Shown here: one piece after another, positions 17,963 through 26,757 of the stretch
Layout: every line of letters begins with the position of its first letter
How positions within the stretch are numbered: the first letter of the stretch is position 1
Made by a program: the position numbers and the translations under genes
The notes under the pieces: model-generated
What the model saw: only the letters and a program-made list of their open reading frames with translations
What the model was told of the DNA's origin: nothing
Database searches by the model: none
DNA from: Janthinobacterium lividum
GTDB lineage: Bacteria; Pseudomonadota; Gammaproteobacteria; Burkholderiales; Burkholderiaceae_D
Length of the DNA stretch: 64,000 bases
Direction of reading: 5' to 3'
Assembly (NCBI RefSeq): GCF_034424625.1
Contig: NZ_CP139976.1
Span: forward strand, 3,410,001-3,474,000

Positions 17963-17978
17963 AGCAGGCCCGGTTCCA
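17963..17978 (-). promoter_or_regulatory. Candidate sigma-54 promoter of prkA operon
   Basis: Reads TGGAACCGGGCCTGCT on the minus strand, a GG-N10-GC arrangement with 9 of 12 matches to TGGCACG-N4-TTGCT. The predicted start site falls about 20 bases before the prkA ATG. Weaker than the Anbu-operon example, but the position and the upstream NtrC-type dyad support it. Confidence 0.5.
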
Positions 17979-18087
17979 GCCTGTCAGCCAAGTATACGGC
18001 GCCACCTCTGGCCGCACGCCTGATCTCGCTCAACCTTGACGAGGGAACTATTTTTATCCTCGCTGCCCCCGTTGGGGCAGGGCCGCC

Positions 18088-18105
18088 ATGCACCAGCGCA
18101 GTTCA
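18088..18105 (-). promoter_or_regulatory. Candidate NtrC-binding site upstream of prkA
   Basis: The minus strand reads TGAACT-N5-GGTGCAT. The right half-site GGTGCA is perfect and the left TGAACT differs slightly from the TGCACT half-site of the E. coli glnA enhancer. It lies about 140 bases upstream of the predicted sigma-54 start, the usual enhancer distance. Confidence 0.45.
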
Positions 18106-18172
18106 ATCCAGATCAATACCGGCCGGCGCGGTCCGTCCAGACTGATGGTTTGCGGCGACCCACGAGGAGAAC

Positions 18173-19354
18173 ATGATGATAGGCAACGAGAATGGCTTCA
18201 GCGCCCCGCCTGGCGCCGGCGGCAGGGGACAGAGCGCGGACGATGAAGAGGCCGTCGGCCAATTTTCCGTCCCTGGCGAAGACGATAATACGATCGAGAG
18301 CGCGTCCGTCTCGGACGTGCCCGACGCCTTGAGCGGCGTCAGCATGGAATTGCTGGAAATCAAGCGCGGCATCGAAGATGGCATGCGTCAAAGCATTTCC
18401 CAGGCGGGCGGCGTGCGCGCGGCCGACGCCTTCAGCGACGGCGGCAATATCCAGGGCGTGTCCATCGGCCTGGGCGAGGGCGCCAGCGACAGTTCGTCCG
18501 GCGAACCGGGCTTGCCGGCCCTGACCCTGTACGTGGCCGAGCCCACTTCCGTCGACCGCGCCAAGGCCGCCATTGTGGGGGCCATGGGCGTGCGCGCCGT
18601 GTCCAGCGACAGGGTGCCCGTCAACATCGTCGTCACGGGCGTGATCGATGCGCAACCGCACCGCTTCCGTTTGCGCCCTGCGCCGGGCGGCGTGTCGGTC
18701 GGGCATTTCCGCATCACGGCCGGCACCATCGGCTGCCTGGCCGTGGGGCGCAGCGCGCCGCGCAACAGTCGTTTGATGATTCTTAGCAATAATCACGTGC
18801 TGGCCAATTCCAATGGCGGCGTGTTCAACGACTGCATCGTGCAGCCGGGCCCCATCGATGGCGGCCGCTGCCCGCAAGACCAGGTTGCCGTGCTCGAGCG
18901 CTTCGTGCCCATCAATTTCAGCGGCGGCGTCAACTTCGTCGATTGCGCCACCGGCTGGGCCTGGCCAGACCGCGTGCGACCCGAACTGGTCTACCTGAGC
19001 GGCGGCGTGCCGGCGTACTTCCGCATCAGCAATGCGCTGGTGGCGCCCGCGCTGGGCATGATGGTTGGCAAGTCCGGTCGCACGACGCAGCTGACGCAGG
19101 GCCGCATCACGGGCCTGGGGGCCACCATCAACGTCAATTATGGCGGCGGCAGGATCGCGCTGTTCCAGGACCAGATCGCCATCACGGGCGTCAGCGGCGC
19201 ATTCAGCGCGGGCGGCGATTCCGGCTCGTCCATCTGGACGTGGAACCAGCAGCGCAATCCCGTCGGCCTGCTGTTTGCCGGTGGCGGCAATATCACGTTT
19301 GCCAACCAGATGCGGCGGGTGGTGGTGGCGCTCGACATCAATTTATACACCTGA
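18173..19354 (+). CDS. NAL1-like trypsin-fold serine protease
   Basis: A 393-residue soluble protein without a signal peptide. Residues 180-390 form a trypsin-like fold with a probable triad His208 (LSNNHVLAN), Asp257 (NFVDCAT) and Ser350 (AGGDSGSS); QPGPIDGG and VGKSGRTTQLTQG are typical of the plant NAL1-like/bacterial homologue group. Residues 91-160 are a small alpha-beta domain (QGVSIGLGEG to VVTGVIDAQ) found ahead of such proteases. Residues 1-60 are acidic and low complexity. The ATG follows AGGAG. Cleavage target unknown; a smaller protein sharing the N-domain is encoded directly downstream. Confidence 0.75.
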   Translation: MMIGNENGFSAPPGAGGRGQSADDEEAVGQFSVPGEDDNTIESASVSDVPDALSGVSMELLEIKRGIEDGMRQSISQAGGVRAADAFSDGGNIQGVSIGLGEGASDSSSGEPGLPALTLYVAEPTSVDRAKAAIVGAMGVRAVSSDRVPVNIVVTGVIDAQPHRFRLRPAPGGVSVGHFRITAGTIGCLAVGRSAPRNSRLMILSNNHVLANSNGGVFNDCIVQPGPIDGGRCPQDQVAVLERFVPINFSGGVNFVDCATGWAWPDRVRPELVYLSGGVPAYFRISNALVAPALGMMVGKSGRTTQLTQGRITGLGATINVNYGGGRIALFQDQIAITGVSGAFSAGGDSGSSIWTWNQQRNPVGLLFAGGGNITFANQMRRVVVALDINLYT

Positions 19355-19376
19355 GCCCGCTGCAAGGGCATGGCGC

Positions 19377-19393
19377 GGCGGCGTTGCGCCGCC
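19377..19393 (+). terminator. GC hairpin after the protease gene
   Basis: GGCGGCG-TTG-CGCCGCC is a perfect 7-bp stem starting 23 bases after the stop. The following run is only weakly T-rich, so termination is uncertain. Confidence 0.35.
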
Positions 19394-19524
19394 TTGCATC
19401 ACGCTGTCTTTTGCACGATGATGATATGAGTCAAGGGCAGCAGCCACGCATGGTGCTGGCAGGCGAAGCGTGCTGCAATGCCGGATGGCCGGGTGTATCA
19501 TGGAATGCATCAGGAGGGTCTGTC

Positions 19525-19872
19525 ATGTCAAACAGTAAATTTGCACAATCGCCCCATGCCGTCTTCGAGGACGCCGCCATGCCGTATTTGCCGGATGAGG
19601 CCACTGGACAGGGAATGGGCGGCACGGGTCAGGGATACTACGCCCCTGCCGCGCCCCCGGGCCGCCTGGAAGCGGCAAAGCGGCGCAACGAGCGGGCGCT
19701 GATGGCCATCGATGGCGTGGAAGGTGTCGGCCTGGGGCAGACGGCCGTGGGCAAGGAAGCGCTCGTCGTGTATTTGCGCGACTCGTCCGTCAAGCGGCGC
19801 GTACCGTTGCAGGTCGAGGGCTATCCGGTGGAGACGAGCATCACGGGCCAGATCGACATCCAACGCTGGTAG
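19525..19872 (+). CDS. Small companion protein sharing the protease N-terminal domain
   Basis: A 115-residue protein of unknown function, start fixed by an AGGAGGG site. Residues 55-113 (AIDGVEGVGLGQTAVGKEAL, then VVYLRDSS, PLQVEGYPVETSITGQIDIQ) resemble residues 91-160 of the upstream protease, where the same pattern of G-V-G-x-G, a VVY/LYV strand and a V-x-x-TGxID end occurs. The first 45 residues are Gly/Pro-rich. It could be a free-standing copy acting as inhibitor, chaperone or substrate adaptor. This is inference from domain sharing and adjacency. Confidence 0.6.
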   Translation: MSNSKFAQSPHAVFEDAAMPYLPDEATGQGMGGTGQGYYAPAAPPGRLEAAKRRNERALMAIDGVEGVGLGQTAVGKEALVVYLRDSSVKRRVPLQVEGYPVETSITGQIDIQRW

Positions 19873-19961
19873 GTAGGCGAGCCCGACGGCCAGGCCACCG
19901 GGCTGCGCATAGCCGCAGGAAGACCTGTTGCCAGGCCTTCGGCTTCGCTTATCCGCCCGCC

Positions 19962-21398
19962 TTATTTGCTCAAGCGGCTGATCGCTTCAGCCACGCCCGC
20001 GCCATAGGCAGGATCGCACAGGGTGCAGTTGCCGATGTGGCGTTGCTTGACTTGTTCCGAAGCGCCCGAGATGGCGCGCGCCGTGTTGTCGAACAAGGCT
20101 TGCTGCTGTGCCGGTGTCATCAGGCGGAACAGGGCGCGCGGCTGCGAATAGTAATCCTCGTCGACACGGTGGTTCCAGTGGTCGGCCGCGCCTTCGATGC
20201 TCAGCGGCGGTTCGCGGAAATCGGGCTGCTCGGCCCATTCCTGCTCGCTGTTCGGTTCATAGCCCAAGGTTCCGCCCTGGTTGCCGTCGACCCGCATCTG
20301 GCCATCGCGGTGATAGCTGTGGAACGGGCATTTCGGCGCGTTGACAGGGATATGGCTGTGGTTGACGCCGAGGCGGTAGCGCTGCGCGTCGCCATACGAA
20401 AACAGCCGGCCTTGCAGCATCTTGTCCGGCGAAAAGCTGATGCCTGGCACCACGTTGGCCGGGTTGAAGGCGGCTTGTTCCACTTCGGCAAAGTGATTGT
20501 CCGCATTGCGGTTCAGTTCCAGCACGCCCACTTCGATCAGCGGATAGTCGCCGTGCGGCCATACTTTCGACAGGTCGAACGGGTTGAGGTGATACGTGCC
20601 TGCCTCTTTTTCCGGCATGATCTGCACGTACAGGGTCCAGCGGGGGAAATCCTTGTTTTCGATGCTCTCGTACAGGTCGCGGTGCGAGCTTTCGCGGTCC
20701 TTGCCCACCAGTTCTTCGGCTTCGGCATCCGTCAGATTTTGAATCCCTTGCTGGGTCTTGAACGTGAACTTGACCCAGAAACGCTCGTTTTGCGCATTCA
20801 GGAAGCTGAAGGTATGGCTGCCGAAGCCATGCATGTGGCGGAAGCTGCGCGGCAAGCCACGGTCGCTCATCACCACCGTGACCTGGTGCAGGGCTTCGGG
20901 CAGCGAAGTCCAGAAGTCCCAGTTGCTGTTGGCGCTGCGCAAGCCCGTGCGCGGGTCGCGCTTGATGGCGTGATTCAAATCGGGAAATTTCAATGGGTCG
21001 CGCATGAAAAACACGGGCGTATTGTTGCCGACCAGGTCCCAGTTGCCTTCTTCCGTGTAGAACTTCAGGGCGAAGCCGCGGATATCGCGCTCCGCGTCCG
21101 CCGCGCCCCGTTCGCCGGCTACCGTGGAAAAGCGCGCGAACATCGGCGTTTTCTTGCCCACTTCGCCAAAGATTTTCGCGCGCGTGTAGCGCGTGATATC
21201 GTGCGTGACGGTAAACGTGCCGTGCGCGCCGGAACCCTTGGCATGCATGCGGCGCTCGGGAATGACTTCGCGGTCGAAGTGGGCCAGCTTTTCCAGGAAC
21301 CACACATCTTGCAGCAGGGCGGGGCCGCGTGGGCCGGCCGTCTGGATGTTCTGGTTGTCGACTACAGGCGCGCCAAAGGCGGTGGTCAGCTTTTTCAT
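19962..21398 (-). CDS. katA: Catalase, monofunctional small-subunit heme type
   Basis: A 478-residue clade-3 type catalase that splits hydrogen peroxide. The catalytic His lies in [12 protein letters not shown] (near residue 52). [10 protein letters not shown] and [17 protein letters not shown] (distal Asn side) are intact, and the heme-ligand Tyr lies in the [10 protein letters not shown] block. No signal peptide, so cytoplasmic. Start set at ATG 21398 behind AGAAAGAG; 26 upstream in-frame codons lack similarity. The 297-base upstream stretch (21399-21695) is AT-rich and presumably holds the promoter; no clear OxyR site could be assigned by eye. Confidence 0.93.
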   Translation of the reverse strand: MKKLTTAFGAPVVDNQNIQTAGPRGPALLQDVWFLEKLAHFDREVIPERRMHAKGSGAHGTFTVTHDITRYTRAKIFGEVGKKTPMFARFSTVAGERGAADAERDIRGFALKFYTEEGNWDLVGNNTPVFFMRDPLKFPDLNHAIKRDPRTGLRSANSNWDFWTSLPEALHQVTVVMSDRGLPRSFRHMHGFGSHTFSFLNAQNERFWVKFTFKTQQGIQNLTDAEAEELVGKDRESSHRDLYESIENKDFPRWTLYVQIMPEKEAGTYHLNPFDLSKVWPHGDYPLIEVGVLELNRNADNHFAEVEQAAFNPANVVPGISFSPDKMLQGRLFSYGDAQRYRLGVNHSHIPVNAPKCPFHSYHRDGQMRVDGNQGGTLGYEPNSEQEWAEQPDFREPPLSIEGAADHWNHRVDEDYYSQPRALFRLMTPAQQQALFDNTARAISGASEQVKQRHIGNCTLCDPAYGAGVAEAISRLSK

Positions 21399-21695
21399 TG
21401 GACTCTTTCTTTCATGGCTAGGCAGAGCAATGGACGCACCGGCGCTACTCAAACACTGGCTGGGTTGAATGAACACTCACCGGGGCTGGTCCAGAGTAAA
21501 ATTTCTAAAATGCAAACCAGTGTAAACCTTTTTGTGCGAGACGGCTTGCCACGCCGCCCATGCAAGCACAGGCGGCGTCCTTGTATCATAAGCGCTGATT
21601 GGCTGCCGCTCCCGCACGCTTGCAAGTTACAAGTATATAAAGACAGGCCTAGCTCACGCCACTGGCCTTTTGTCCAGATTTTAAAACCCAGTTTT

Positions 21696-22388
21696 TTAAA
21701 AACGGTTCCAATTGTTATGCCGGTGCTCCGTCGCTTCCTTCATCAGGTGGCCGGCGCGCAGGGCGTCGTCCGCCTGCACCGTCATAGCCAGTTCCTGGAT
21801 GGCGGGCGGGTATTCATGGTGGGCCGCTTCCTCCAGCAATTCGCGGCCTTTTACCAGGTCGCGCGGCACGCCGCGGCCTTCGCGGTAGGCGTTGTACAGC
21901 AGGAACATGGCGTGTGGATTGCCCAGCTCGCTCGACTTGTCCAGCCAGCGCGCCGCTTCACCTTGATCTTTCGGCACGCCTTCGCCATTCGCCGCCAGCA
22001 AGCCCAGCATCAATGCCGCCTTCGCATGGCCTTGCTGCGCCGCTTGCCGGTACCACAGCCAGGCTTGGGCCGGCGTGGCCGCGCGCAGCATCTGGCCCAG
22101 TTCGAAGGCCGCTTCCGTGTCGCCGGCGCGGGCCGCCTGTTCGAACAAGGCCAGGGCCTCGGCGCGGCGTTCGGCACGGGGCTGGTAAATCAGCGCCAGT
22201 TCGCGCTCGGCGACGGGCATGTCCTTGCCGGCCCAGCTGCGGACCTTGCGCTCGGCCTGGTGGTCGCCCGCCTGGCGCGCATGCATGGCGACGGCTTCGA
22301 TTTCCGCCGCCGTGGGCGGTGGCGACGCCTGGCAGGCGGCCAGGGCTGCAGCCAGCACGACGGCGGGGAGGGAGAGTGCGTGTTTCAT
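21696..22388 (-). CDS. Sel1-repeat (TPR-like) lipoprotein
   Basis: A 230-residue exported lipoprotein with lipobox LAAC (Cys19). From about residue 75 it consists of Sel1-like repeats, for example AALMLGLLAANGEGVPKDQG and AMFLLYNAYREGRGVPRDL. Such proteins act as interaction scaffolds; no partner can be named. It stands alone, separated from the nucleotidase gene upstream by a strong terminator hairpin. Confidence 0.8.
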   Translation of the reverse strand: MKHALSLPAVVLAAALAACQASPPPTAAEIEAVAMHARQAGDHQAERKVRSWAGKDMPVAERELALIYQPRAERRAEALALFEQAARAGDTEAAFELGQMLRAATPAQAWLWYRQAAQQGHAKAALMLGLLAANGEGVPKDQGEAARWLDKSSELGNPHAMFLLYNAYREGRGVPRDLVKGRELLEEAAHHEYPPAIQELAMTVQADDALRAGHLMKEATEHRHNNWNRF

Positions 22389-22411
22389 CTGGATTACCTT
22401 TCATCAAAACA

Positions 22412-22436
22412 GGCCGGAACTGCCGCGGTTCCGGCC
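22412..22436 (-). terminator. Rho-independent terminator of the 5'-nucleotidase-like gene
   Basis: A perfect 9-bp stem GGCCGGAAC / GTTCCGGCC with a 7-base loop, followed on the minus strand by TGTTTTG, nine bases after the stop codon. Confidence 0.75.
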
Positions 22437-22444
22437 CTCGGACC

Positions 22445-24547
22445 TTATTTGCTCAGGTCGATGCGGTACTTGGCAAAGCCGCTGGCGTCGAGGCCGCCTT
22501 CGGCCGCCACGTTGCTGATGCCGCTGCCTTGCGCCAGCGCCAGATGGCCGGGCGCCGAGCGCAGGATCACGGGACCGGCCGTGGCCGTCTTGACGAAGCT
22601 CCAGCTGCGCGCGCTGCCATTGGCCGCCAGCGTGACCTTGCCGCCTTTGGTGCTGAGCGACGCCAGGTAGTTGCTCACCACGGCCTGGTTCGCATCGGGC
22701 GACTTGATGATGGTCTTGCTGCCATCGATGCCAGGCACGGCGCCGCCGCCACCGGCGCGGTAGTCGTTGGTGGCGACGATGAAGTCATCGCCATCGGCCA
22801 CCGCCGCACCCTTGTACGTGAGGTTGACGATGCGGCTGCCCGGCTTTTTCGTCACGTCGATCTGGTACGTCAGCGCATTGTTTTCCGCGTAGAACACGTC
22901 ATAGTTATAGATCGTGCCATACGACGGCACCAGGTCTTGCTCGGCGCTGCTGGCCGGATCGATCTGGTTGAATTGTTTGGCCGACGTTTCCAGCCACGCC
23001 TTCAAGTCCGCGCCCTTGATCTTCACGGCTTGCAGGTTGTTATTGCTATATAAATACAGGTCGCCCGGATTGCGCACTTGCAAGCCGACCGGCGCGGCCG
23101 GGGAGGCGCCAGCGGCCACGTCCGTGAAGTCCGATGGCCCGTTGCGGCCCGCCTTGAACGGCGCGCTGCAGGAAATGACGGGGATGTTCTTGTAGCTGGA
23201 CAAGGTGGCATCCGTGCTGGTGGCAATGAAGTTCTTCACGTAGTCGAGTTGCGCCTGGTTCACCAGCTGGATGGCGCTCACGTCGCCCACCAGCGCGAAG
23301 TAGGCGGACATCTCGAAATCCGTGCTGATGCCCAGCGGCTGCTTGGCGTAGGCGATGGTGGCTGCGTGCTCGGTGGCCACGAGAGGAGCGATGGCCGGGT
23401 CGGCTTTCACAAGGGTCTTGCCATCCGTGTACTTGAAGCCGCGCGATTCCACCGTCGTCTTGGCCGGCTGCACCACCCATTTACCGCCCTGATAAGCCAT
23501 CGTCAGCTTGATGATGCCCAAGCGGCGGCCCCAGCTTTGCGCCATGACGGTGGGCACGCCGTTCACAAAGCCGTTGACGGCGTCGATCTTCGCGCTGGCG
23601 GGGAAGGCGGCAAACGAGGCGTCCAGTGCGGCCGCGCCTTCTTCCTTGCCTTTCGGGAAGATCAAGTGCGAGTGGCCGATCATCAGCGCGTCGATGCCCG
23701 TGCTGGTCAGGTGATAGCTGCCGTTTTCCATCTTCGGGCTGTAGGCGCTCGTGTCCAGGCCGCCATGCGACAGGGCCACGACGAGGTCGGCGCCCTTGTT
23801 GCGCAATTCCGGCACGTATTGTTTCGCCGCTTCCTGCACGCCCGTCACGCTGACTTTGCCAGCGAGCACTTTTTGATCCCATTCGAGGATTTGCGGCGGC
23901 ACAAAGCTCAGCACGCCCACATTGATTTTCACGGTCAGCTTGCTGCCATCGGGCGCCGTGGCGGCGAAATCGCGGGGCAGCAGGGTGTAGGGCTGGAAGA
24001 TGGGTTTGCCGCTGGACACGCCGACGACATTGCTCAGCACGGAAGGAAAGGCTGGCGCGCCGCACGTGCCCGTCGGCTTGGCCACGCCGGGAATGCCGAA
24101 ATCCGTGTTGGTGATCTGGCTCAGGTAGGGCAAGCCATAGTTGAATTCATGGTTGCCCATGCCGCCCGCATCGTATTTCAGCGCGTTCATGGCCTTGTGC
24201 ACGGCCAGCGTGCCGGAGCAGGGCACGGGCGCCGCCACGGCTTGCAAGTCGGCCAGCAAGGTGCCCTGGATGACGTCGCCATCGTCGAGCAGCACATTGT
24301 TCGGATTTTCCGCGCGCGCCGCCTGGATCAGGGTCGACGTGCGTTCCAGGCCCAGGCTCGTGTCTTCGGCCAGCGCATAGTAGTTATAGCTGAGGACATT
24401 CGAGTGGATATCGGTGGTTTCCAGCAATGCCACGGTAACCGTCGTGCCTTCGGGAATGGCCGGTGCCGCCGGCGTATTCGAACTGCCGTTGCAACCGACC
24501 AGACCCGCACTTGCCAGCGCCGCCAGCATGACCCAATTTGTTTTCAT
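22445..24547 (-). CDS. Bifunctional metallophosphatase/5'-nucleotidase lipoprotein (CpdB/UshA-like)
   Basis: A 700-residue exported enzyme with lipobox LVGC (Cys19). The N-terminal calcineurin-like domain shows ETTDIHSN, DDGDVIQGT, GMGNHEFNYG and GHSHLIF, the four metal-site motifs. The C-terminal 5'-nucleotidase domain shows the substrate loop TNDYRAGGGG near residue 590. By family it releases phosphate from 2',3'-cyclic nucleotides or nucleotides in the periplasm. NHEFNYG favours the CpdB (cyclic phosphodiesterase/3'-nucleotidase) branch. Single-gene unit between two hairpins. Confidence 0.88.
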   Translation of the reverse strand: MKTNWVMLAALASAGLVGCNGSSNTPAAPAIPEGTTVTVALLETTDIHSNVLSYNYYALAEDTSLGLERTSTLIQAARAENPNNVLLDDGDVIQGTLLADLQAVAAPVPCSGTLAVHKAMNALKYDAGGMGNHEFNYGLPYLSQITNTDFGIPGVAKPTGTCGAPAFPSVLSNVVGVSSGKPIFQPYTLLPRDFAATAPDGSKLTVKINVGVLSFVPPQILEWDQKVLAGKVSVTGVQEAAKQYVPELRNKGADLVVALSHGGLDTSAYSPKMENGSYHLTSTGIDALMIGHSHLIFPKGKEEGAAALDASFAAFPASAKIDAVNGFVNGVPTVMAQSWGRRLGIIKLTMAYQGGKWVVQPAKTTVESRGFKYTDGKTLVKADPAIAPLVATEHAATIAYAKQPLGISTDFEMSAYFALVGDVSAIQLVNQAQLDYVKNFIATSTDATLSSYKNIPVISCSAPFKAGRNGPSDFTDVAAGASPAAPVGLQVRNPGDLYLYSNNNLQAVKIKGADLKAWLETSAKQFNQIDPASSAEQDLVPSYGTIYNYDVFYAENNALTYQIDVTKKPGSRIVNLTYKGAAVADGDDFIVATNDYRAGGGGAVPGIDGSKTIIKSPDANQAVVSNYLASLSTKGGKVTLAANGSARSWSFVKTATAGPVILRSAPGHLALAQGSGISNVAAEGGLDASGFAKYRIDLSK

Positions 24548-24575
24548 TACCGCCCTCGGAGAGATTCAAAGGACG

Positions 24576-24614
24576 CGACTGTAACGCCGCCATATGACGC
24601 GGCGATGACAGTCG
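24576..24614. terminator. Long hairpin downstream of the TlpA-like gene
   Basis: Outer arms CGACTGT/ACAGTCG and inner arms CGCCGC/GCGGCG form a two-step stem around an 8-base loop. It lies 17 bases after the stop of the metal-locus ABC operon and before the nucleotidase start. No clear T-run follows, so it may be a terminator or an RNA 3'-end stabiliser. Confidence 0.4.
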
Positions 24615-24630
24615 TGCAGGGCGCATGGAT

Positions 24631-25086
24631 TCAGGGGCGCGCACAGGCGGCCACGGCCTTGGCAAGCCAGGCCGCATCGATGGCGCCCAGGCGCCGGGTG
24701 CAGATGCGATGTTCAGAATTTAGAATCACTGTGTACGGCAAGCCCTTGATTTGATTGCCAAAGATGGGCAGCAAGGCGGGCGCGGCCAGGGCCTGGGGAT
24801 AGCTGGCCGGGTGGCTGCGCAGGAACGCTTGTGCGGCCGCCCGCGTGTCGATGGCGATGCCGATGACGGGGAGTGTCGGCTGGCTGGCGGCGTGGGCGTT
24901 GAATATCGGCAACTCCTGGATGCACGGCAGGCAGTTGCTGGCCCAGAAGTTCACCACCACGGCCCGGCCGTGGAATTGATCAAGGCGCAGCTTGCCACCG
25001 GCATCCAGACGGGGCAGGTCGAAGGACAGCGGCGCGGCAGCCGCATGGCCGGCCAGCAAAAGCAATAACGCCGGCCAGCGCATCAT
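24631..25086 (-). CDS. TlpA-like periplasmic thioredoxin-fold protein
   Basis: A 151-residue protein with a signal peptide (residues 1-18) and a thioredoxin fold with the redox motif NCLPC (Cys52, Cys55) in VVNFWASNCLPCIQELP. A cis-Pro segment (KGLPYTVIL) follows. Two further Cys occur near the C terminus. Start at ATG 25086 overlaps the stop of the DUF3299 gene (ATGATG), so it is the last gene of the ABC exporter operon. A reductase for Cys-containing metal sites in that operon's products is plausible but inferred. Confidence 0.8.
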   Translation of the reverse strand: MMRWPALLLLLAGHAAAAPLSFDLPRLDAGGKLRLDQFHGRAVVVNFWASNCLPCIQELPIFNAHAASQPTLPVIGIAIDTRAAAQAFLRSHPASYPQALAAPALLPIFGNQIKGLPYTVILNSEHRICTRRLGAIDAAWLAKAVAACARP

Positions 25087-25550
25087 TGCGGCACCACGGC
25101 CGCGTCTGTCATGCGGTAATACAGGCCCATGGGGTCGCTGGCCAGCACTTTCAGCTTGCCCTGCACGATGAAGGGGGCGTAGCTGAATTTCACGGGTGTC
25201 CGGCTCTTGATTTCCACCACGCCTTCCGGGCCGGCCGGCAGGCAAAAGGGACAGCTGGCCGAGGTGACGGTCAGCAGGAAGTGTTTCTGCTTCTGGCCAG
25301 GTTCCAGCGGCATCATGAAACCTTGCACTTTCACGTCAGTATTGTCGAGCGCGCTGATTTCCGGCGTGTATTTTGGCACCATGCGGCCCTTTTTCGCCTT
25401 CACCGTGGTGGCCTGGCCCAGCAATTTCCACGAGACGACGCCGGGCAAGTCCGTCAAGGGGGCGAAGAACGACGGTGGTTCGTCGGCGGGGGCCGCTGCG
25501 GCGCTGCCGGCCAGCAGCAGTCCAGCACCCAATAGCATGATTTTCAACAT
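25083..25550 (-). CDS. DUF3299-type periplasmic protein
   Basis: A 155-residue exported protein with a signal peptide ending at about residue 20 (AGSAAAAPA). The mature part has VKVQGFMMPLEPGQ and FLLTVTSASCPFCLP, the DUF3299 pattern with a conserved Cys pair. In Pseudomonas aeruginosa a comparable protein (PA4066) is encoded in a Zur-controlled operon with an FtsX-type ABC permease and ATPase, the same arrangement as here. Start at ATG 25550 behind AGGAAAG. Confidence 0.72.
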   Translation of the reverse strand: MLKIMLLGAGLLLAGSAAAAPADEPPSFFAPLTDLPGVVSWKLLGQATTVKAKKGRMVPKYTPEISALDNTDVKVQGFMMPLEPGQKQKHFLLTVTSASCPFCLPAGPEGVVEIKSRTPVKFSYAPFIVQGKLKVLASDPMGLYYRMTDAAVVPQ

Positions 25551-25560
25551 GTCTTTCCTT

Positions 25561-26757
25561 TCAGGGACGCGCCAGGGTGGCCGCGATATCGGTGCGGTAG
25601 GCGCGCGCGGCGGGAATGGCGGCGGCCAGCAAACCCACTGCCACGGCGATGACGGGCAGCCACGCTTCGCCGGGGACAATGCGCCAGGCTTGCAGGTTCA
25701 GGTCCTGCATCGATGCCAGCCAGCCCAGCAAGCCGACGGCCGCATGGCCCAGCAGCCAGCCCAGCGCCGCGCCCGTCAATGACAACAGCAAGCCCTGCGC
25801 CAGCAGCAAGCGCAGCAGTTTGGCGGGCGAGGCGCCCAGGGTGCGCAGGATGGCCAGGTCGGTCTTGCGCTCTTCCAGCGCGCCGTACAGCGCCACGAAC
25901 AGCGACAGGGCCGCCACCAGCAGTACGCCGGCGGCAATCGCCCGCAGCACATCGATGCCCACGCCCAGCAGGTTGAACAGCCGTGCCGCCTCGAAAGCGG
26001 GTTGCGCCGCCTGCAGCCGGGCCTGACTGTTCACCCAGCGGGGCAGGCTGATCGCGGCCAGGGGAGATGCGTATTGCACCAGCACGGCAGTCAGTTCGCG
26101 CTCGGGCGCGGCCGCTGGCACGGCTGGCTGCTCATCGGGATCCGTTTCATGCACTTGCCATACGGAAGCGATGGGCGTGAGGATCAACCGGTCCAGTACC
26201 GTGCCCGTGGGCGCCAGGATGCCCGTCACCGTGTAGGGCGCGTGTTCGTGCACTTCGCCGCCCGCCGCCAGTCCGTGCGAGCCGGCAAAGCTGGCGCCGA
26301 GGGTGGCGCCCGTGTCGCGGGCGGCGCTGGCGCCGAACACGGCTTGCATGGCTTGCGTAAACAGTTTTCCTTGCGCCAGGTGCGCGCCATAGTGGTCCAG
26401 CAGCGCCGTCGTGCTGCCGACGATGCGGAAACCGTGGAAGTTGTCTCCCAGCGCGAGCGGGATCGCGGATTTCACCAGCGGCTGCGTGGCCAGCGCCGCC
26501 AGCGCGCCGTCGGGAATGTTACCGGTCGGAATATCGGCGTGATACACGGACGACAGGATCAGCTGCAAGGGCGAGCCTTTCGCGCCCACCACCAGGTCGA
26601 TGCCTTGCGCATCGCGTTCGGCGTGCTCTTCCAGCTGGCTCGATACGCCGAGTATGAAGGTCATCATGGCGATGCCGATGGCGACCAGCAGCAGGTTCAG
26701 GCTGGACGCCAGCGGCTTGTGGCGCAGGGCGCGCCAGGCCAGGGTGGCCGCGTTCAT
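25561..26757 (-). CDS. ABC transporter permease, MacB/FtsX type
   Basis: A 398-residue inner-membrane permease. A first helix at residues 18-40 is followed by a large periplasmic MacB_PCD-like domain (residues 45-260) and three C-terminal helices with the FtsX signature near ERKTDLAILRTLGASPAKLL. The family works mechanically on periplasmic substrates rather than importing ions. Its ATG overlaps the stop of the ATPase gene, confirming the pairing. Confidence 0.88.
   Translation of the reverse strand: MNAATLAWRALRHKPLASSLNLLLVAIGIAMMTFILGVSSQLEEHAERDAQGIDLVVGAKGSPLQLILSSVYHADIPTGNIPDGALAALATQPLVKSAIPLALGDNFHGFRIVGSTTALLDHYGAHLAQGKLFTQAMQAVFGASAARDTGATLGASFAGSHGLAAGGEVHEHAPYTVTGILAPTGTVLDRLILTPIASVWQVHETDPDEQPAVPAAAPERELTAVLVQYASPLAAISLPRWVNSQARLQAAQPAFEAARLFNLLGVGIDVLRAIAAGVLLVAALSLFVALYGALEERKTDLAILRTLGASPAKLLRLLLAQGLLLSLTGAALGWLLGHAAVGLLGWLASMQDLNLQAWRIVPGEAWLPVIAVAVGLLAAAIPAARAYRTDIAATLARP

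Noticed and set aside
21676..21694. GTTTTTTAAAAAC palindrome after the Sel1 gene as a terminator
   Set aside because: The stem is A/T only and would be too weak to terminate.
20037..22670. 877-codon open frame opposite catalase, Sel1 and nucleotidase genes
   Set aside because: It is antisense to three well-recognised genes; its length comes from high-G+C codon bias and the protein shows no domain.
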